Source of the DNA: Proteromonas lacertae
Taxonomy: Eukaryota > Sar > Bigyra > Opalinata > Proteromonadidae
Assembly: GCA_002245135.1 (NCBI GenBank)
Contig: NGBS01000611.1
Coordinates: forward strand, 25,761 to 89,760
DNA length: 64,000 nt
Direction of reading: 5' to 3'
In this document: positions 62,101 to 64,000 of the stretch, in pieces
Position numbering within the stretch: position 1 is the stretch's first letter
Layout of the letters: the number at the start of each line of letters is the position of its first letter
The notes under the pieces: generated by a model
Databases searched by the model: none
What the model saw: only the letters and a program-made list of their open reading frames with translations
Told to the model about the DNA's origin: nothing
Program-made: the position numbers and the translations under genes

Positions 62101-64000
62101 ATCCAAAATAAGATGAAAGAGAACAATTACAATGATGATGAAGAAGGTGAATTATATCGAATAATCGGTGAGAGTTATTACAAGTTATACATAAATGATA
62201 ATATATAAATGAATTAATAAAGAGTCAAGAACTATGTGATAGCATTGAAATATACAAAGAATGCAGGAAATGCTAGTGTATTACATCGTATAAGTGAGAT
62301 TTACTATGAAGGTAATAATTTCGATGCTAGTTTATCTTTATTGATATCTATATCAATCGATTCCCAAATTATAATCGATTGAACGAAGTAATCTTTTTAT
62401 GTGGTTGTATATTGAAATCTAAGAAAGATTATAAACAAAGTATCGATTATTTCCAACATTTGGTGAATGTTTGTCCAAATGATTTTAAGAGTAGTGATAT
62501 ATGGTTAATAATTGGTTTATGTTTAGAAGAAAGTAATTCTAATCAAAATGTGACAAGTTATAAACGATATTATAGTAATTTAGATGAGCGAACAAAAGAA
62601 TTATATAAGAATTGGGAAGATTGTTATAATGATAGTCGTACTTGGATGAATGAAGGTGACAAACTATACAAGAATCGATATTTCAGTTTAGCTTATGATT
62701 TTTATGAAGAAAGTGCGAAACGCTCAAATTGTGATAAAGAGATATTGAATGAGAAAAATGTTTATTAGGAACGAAAGAACACAATGATAAAATAATTGAA
62801 AAGAGTTATAATGATATAAAAGATGAAGAAAAGAAGAAAGATTTAGATGTAGAAATCGAAAAGAGTAAGAATGATATAAAACCCAATTTCGATAGTAAGA
62901 TGGATGATATTTGTGAAGAAATTTAAAGATTGAAGAGAATGATTTAACTGAATTTGAAGATGAGCGATTAGGTGATAATCCATTTATAGAAGAAGAAAAC
63001 AAACGATTGAAAGAAGAAATTTGTAAATTGGAGAAAGATTTAAACAGTAGTGAATTGAAGAATAATGATTTAGAGAAAGAGATGATAGATTTGAAGAAAG
63101 AACTAAATGATTTAGAGAATGTGAAGAAAGAGTTGATGGATAAAACTCGAGATATTCCTAAGCTTGAAGATGATTTAAAAGAAAAGACTCAAAACATAAG
63201 TGATTTAGAGAAAGAAGTAAAAGACTTATTAGATAAGTTAAGTAAGAGTGGTGAAAGAAAACTGAAAGAGAAATCCAACAATAAATATGAAAGAATTCTT
63301 CAAAGAACATGAAGCTGAGAATCTCGAAATGAAACGACTATTATTATTACGAAATCGTTGTTTCGAACTATTCAAGAATCAACAATATGAGAAATGTATA
63401 AAATATGGTGAAATAATCCAAAATAAGATGAAAGAGAACAATTACAATGATGATGAAGAAGGTGAATTATATCGAATAATCGGTGAGAGTTATTACAAGT
63501 TATACATAAATGATAATAATATAAATGAATTAATAAAGAGTCAAGAGAACTATGTGATAGCATTGAAATATACAAAGAATGCAGGAAATGCTAGTGTATT
63601 ACATCGTATAAGTGAGATTTACTATGAAGGTAATAATTTCGATGCTAGTTTATCTTTATTGATATCTATAATCAATCGATTCCCAAATTATAATCGATTG
63701 AACGAAGTAATCTTTTTATGTGGTTGTATATTGAAATCTAAGAAAGATTATAAACAAAGTATCGATTATTTCCAACATTTGGTGAATGTTTGTCCAAATG
63801 ATTTTAAGAGTAGTGATATATGGTTAATAATTGGTTTATGTTTAGAAGAAAGTAATTCTAATCAAAATGTGACAAGTTATAAACGATATTATAGTAATTT
63901 AGATGAGCGAACAAAAGAATTATATAAGAATTGGGAAGATTGTTATAATGATAGTCGTACTTGGATGAATGAAGGTGACAAACTATACAAGAATCGATAT
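50176..64000 (+). CDS. Giant TPR-like/coiled-coil repeat protein, runs off the window
   Basis: Exons are 50176-50212, 50242-50310, 50339-50422, 50454-50992, 51019-51709, then 51750 onward (introns of 26-40 nt). The last exon is open for over 2,700 codons to about 59.85 kb. The protein alternates a block of about 280 residues of paired helices (ELYRIIGESYYKLY, LHRISEIYYEGNNFDASL, IWLIIGLCLEESN) with a charged coiled coil of 100-300 residues. The blocks resemble TPRs but are not canonical. The first two blocks (50.4-51.1 and 51.75-52.6 kb) are divergent; from 53.8 kb they are nearly identical. After 59,852 the frame is broken repeatedly by 1-2 base indels. No signal peptide or enzyme motif. Function unknown; large scaffold by inference. 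Confidence 0.75.
53818..64000 (+). repeat. Tandem 1,320-bp (440-codon) coding repeat array
   Basis: The marker CCAACAATAAATATGAAAG occurs at about 53822, 55253, 56573, 57893, 59213, 60529, 61960 and 63275. Three successive spacings are exactly 1,320 bp. Copies between 55.25 and 59.85 kb differ by only one or two bases each (for example 58861 C for T, and 59320 where CAA becomes AAA). The first copy shares the same 950-bp TPR block but has a different 365-bp coiled-coil linker (54774-55139). The copy starting at 60529 carries a 126-bp internal duplication of the MIDLKKELNDLENVKKEL segment (about 61646-61890). The array continues past the window. Confidence 0.95.

Noticed and set aside
53919-63575. 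Recurring short minus-strand frames inside the repeat array
   Set aside because: They recur with the 1,320-bp period as antisense shadows of the TPR/coiled-coil frame.
53818-64000. Mobile element or transposon array
   Set aside because: There is no transposase, terminal repeat or target-site duplication; units are in frame within one gene.
1-64000. tRNA or rRNA genes
   Set aside because: I saw no B-box-like GGTTCGAA sequence with a matching acceptor stem and no rRNA-like stretch. A tRNAscan or Infernal run would settle it.

Overview
The window is nuclear DNA from an A+T-rich unicellular eukaryote. Genes are densely packed on both strands, often under 150 bp apart. All three standard stops end genes (for example TGA for the EXO1-like gene and the tail-anchored gene), so the code looks standard. 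Most genes carry very short introns, nearly all GTAT...TAG. The ones I could phase are mostly 22-45 nt (longest 49). An RPGRIP1L-like protein (ciliary transition zone) and a protein with a dynein-stalk-like microtubule-binding domain suggest a flagellated or ciliated cell. I cannot place it taxonomically from sequence alone.

Layout. 0-8.7 kb: the 3' end of an unknown gene, a three-LIM protein with a P/A/E repeat tail, two paralogous 281-aa Ser/Thr kinases flanking a small membrane protein gene, a coiled-coil protein, and a bHLH protein with Q/N-rich tail. 8.8-15 kb: a 929-aa double-domain altronate/galactarate dehydratase (UxaA/GarD) homolog whose gene contains two introns beginning ATATC (one AT-AC, one AT-AG) that look U12-type; then a PI-PLC X-domain gene and an EXO1-like nuclease. 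15-31 kb: two paralogous single-pass receptor-like proteins with a cytoplasmic PH domain bracket three more PI-PLC X genes (the last broken by a stop), a small unknown gene, an ER-type DnaJ, three tandem GT31 glycosyltransferases and a four-span membrane protein. The PLC and PH genes suggest a phosphoinositide/cell-surface theme, but this is inference. 31-47 kb: RPGRIP1L-like, an SPCA/PMR1-type Ca2+ ATPase, a tail-anchored protein, a very divergent Strawberry-notch (SBNO) protein with eroded helicase motifs, pyrroline-5-carboxylate reductase, a decayed PDR-type ABC transporter, and Pelota/Dom34. 47.8-64 kb: the MTBD-like coiled-coil gene, then a giant gene alternating TPR-like helical blocks with coiled coil. 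In it a 1,320-bp (440-aa) unit is repeated almost without change to the window edge.

Sequence quality matters here. At least six otherwise intact conserved genes contain exactly one single-base frameshift, several at homopolymers, and one stretch of the giant repeat (about 59.85-63.3 kb) has many 1-2 base indels but few substitutions. That pattern suggests consensus errors rather than decay. The PDR transporter and fourth PLC have true point lesions and look like real pseudogenes. Exon coordinates are my own by-eye models based on frame, GT/AG sites and family conservation.
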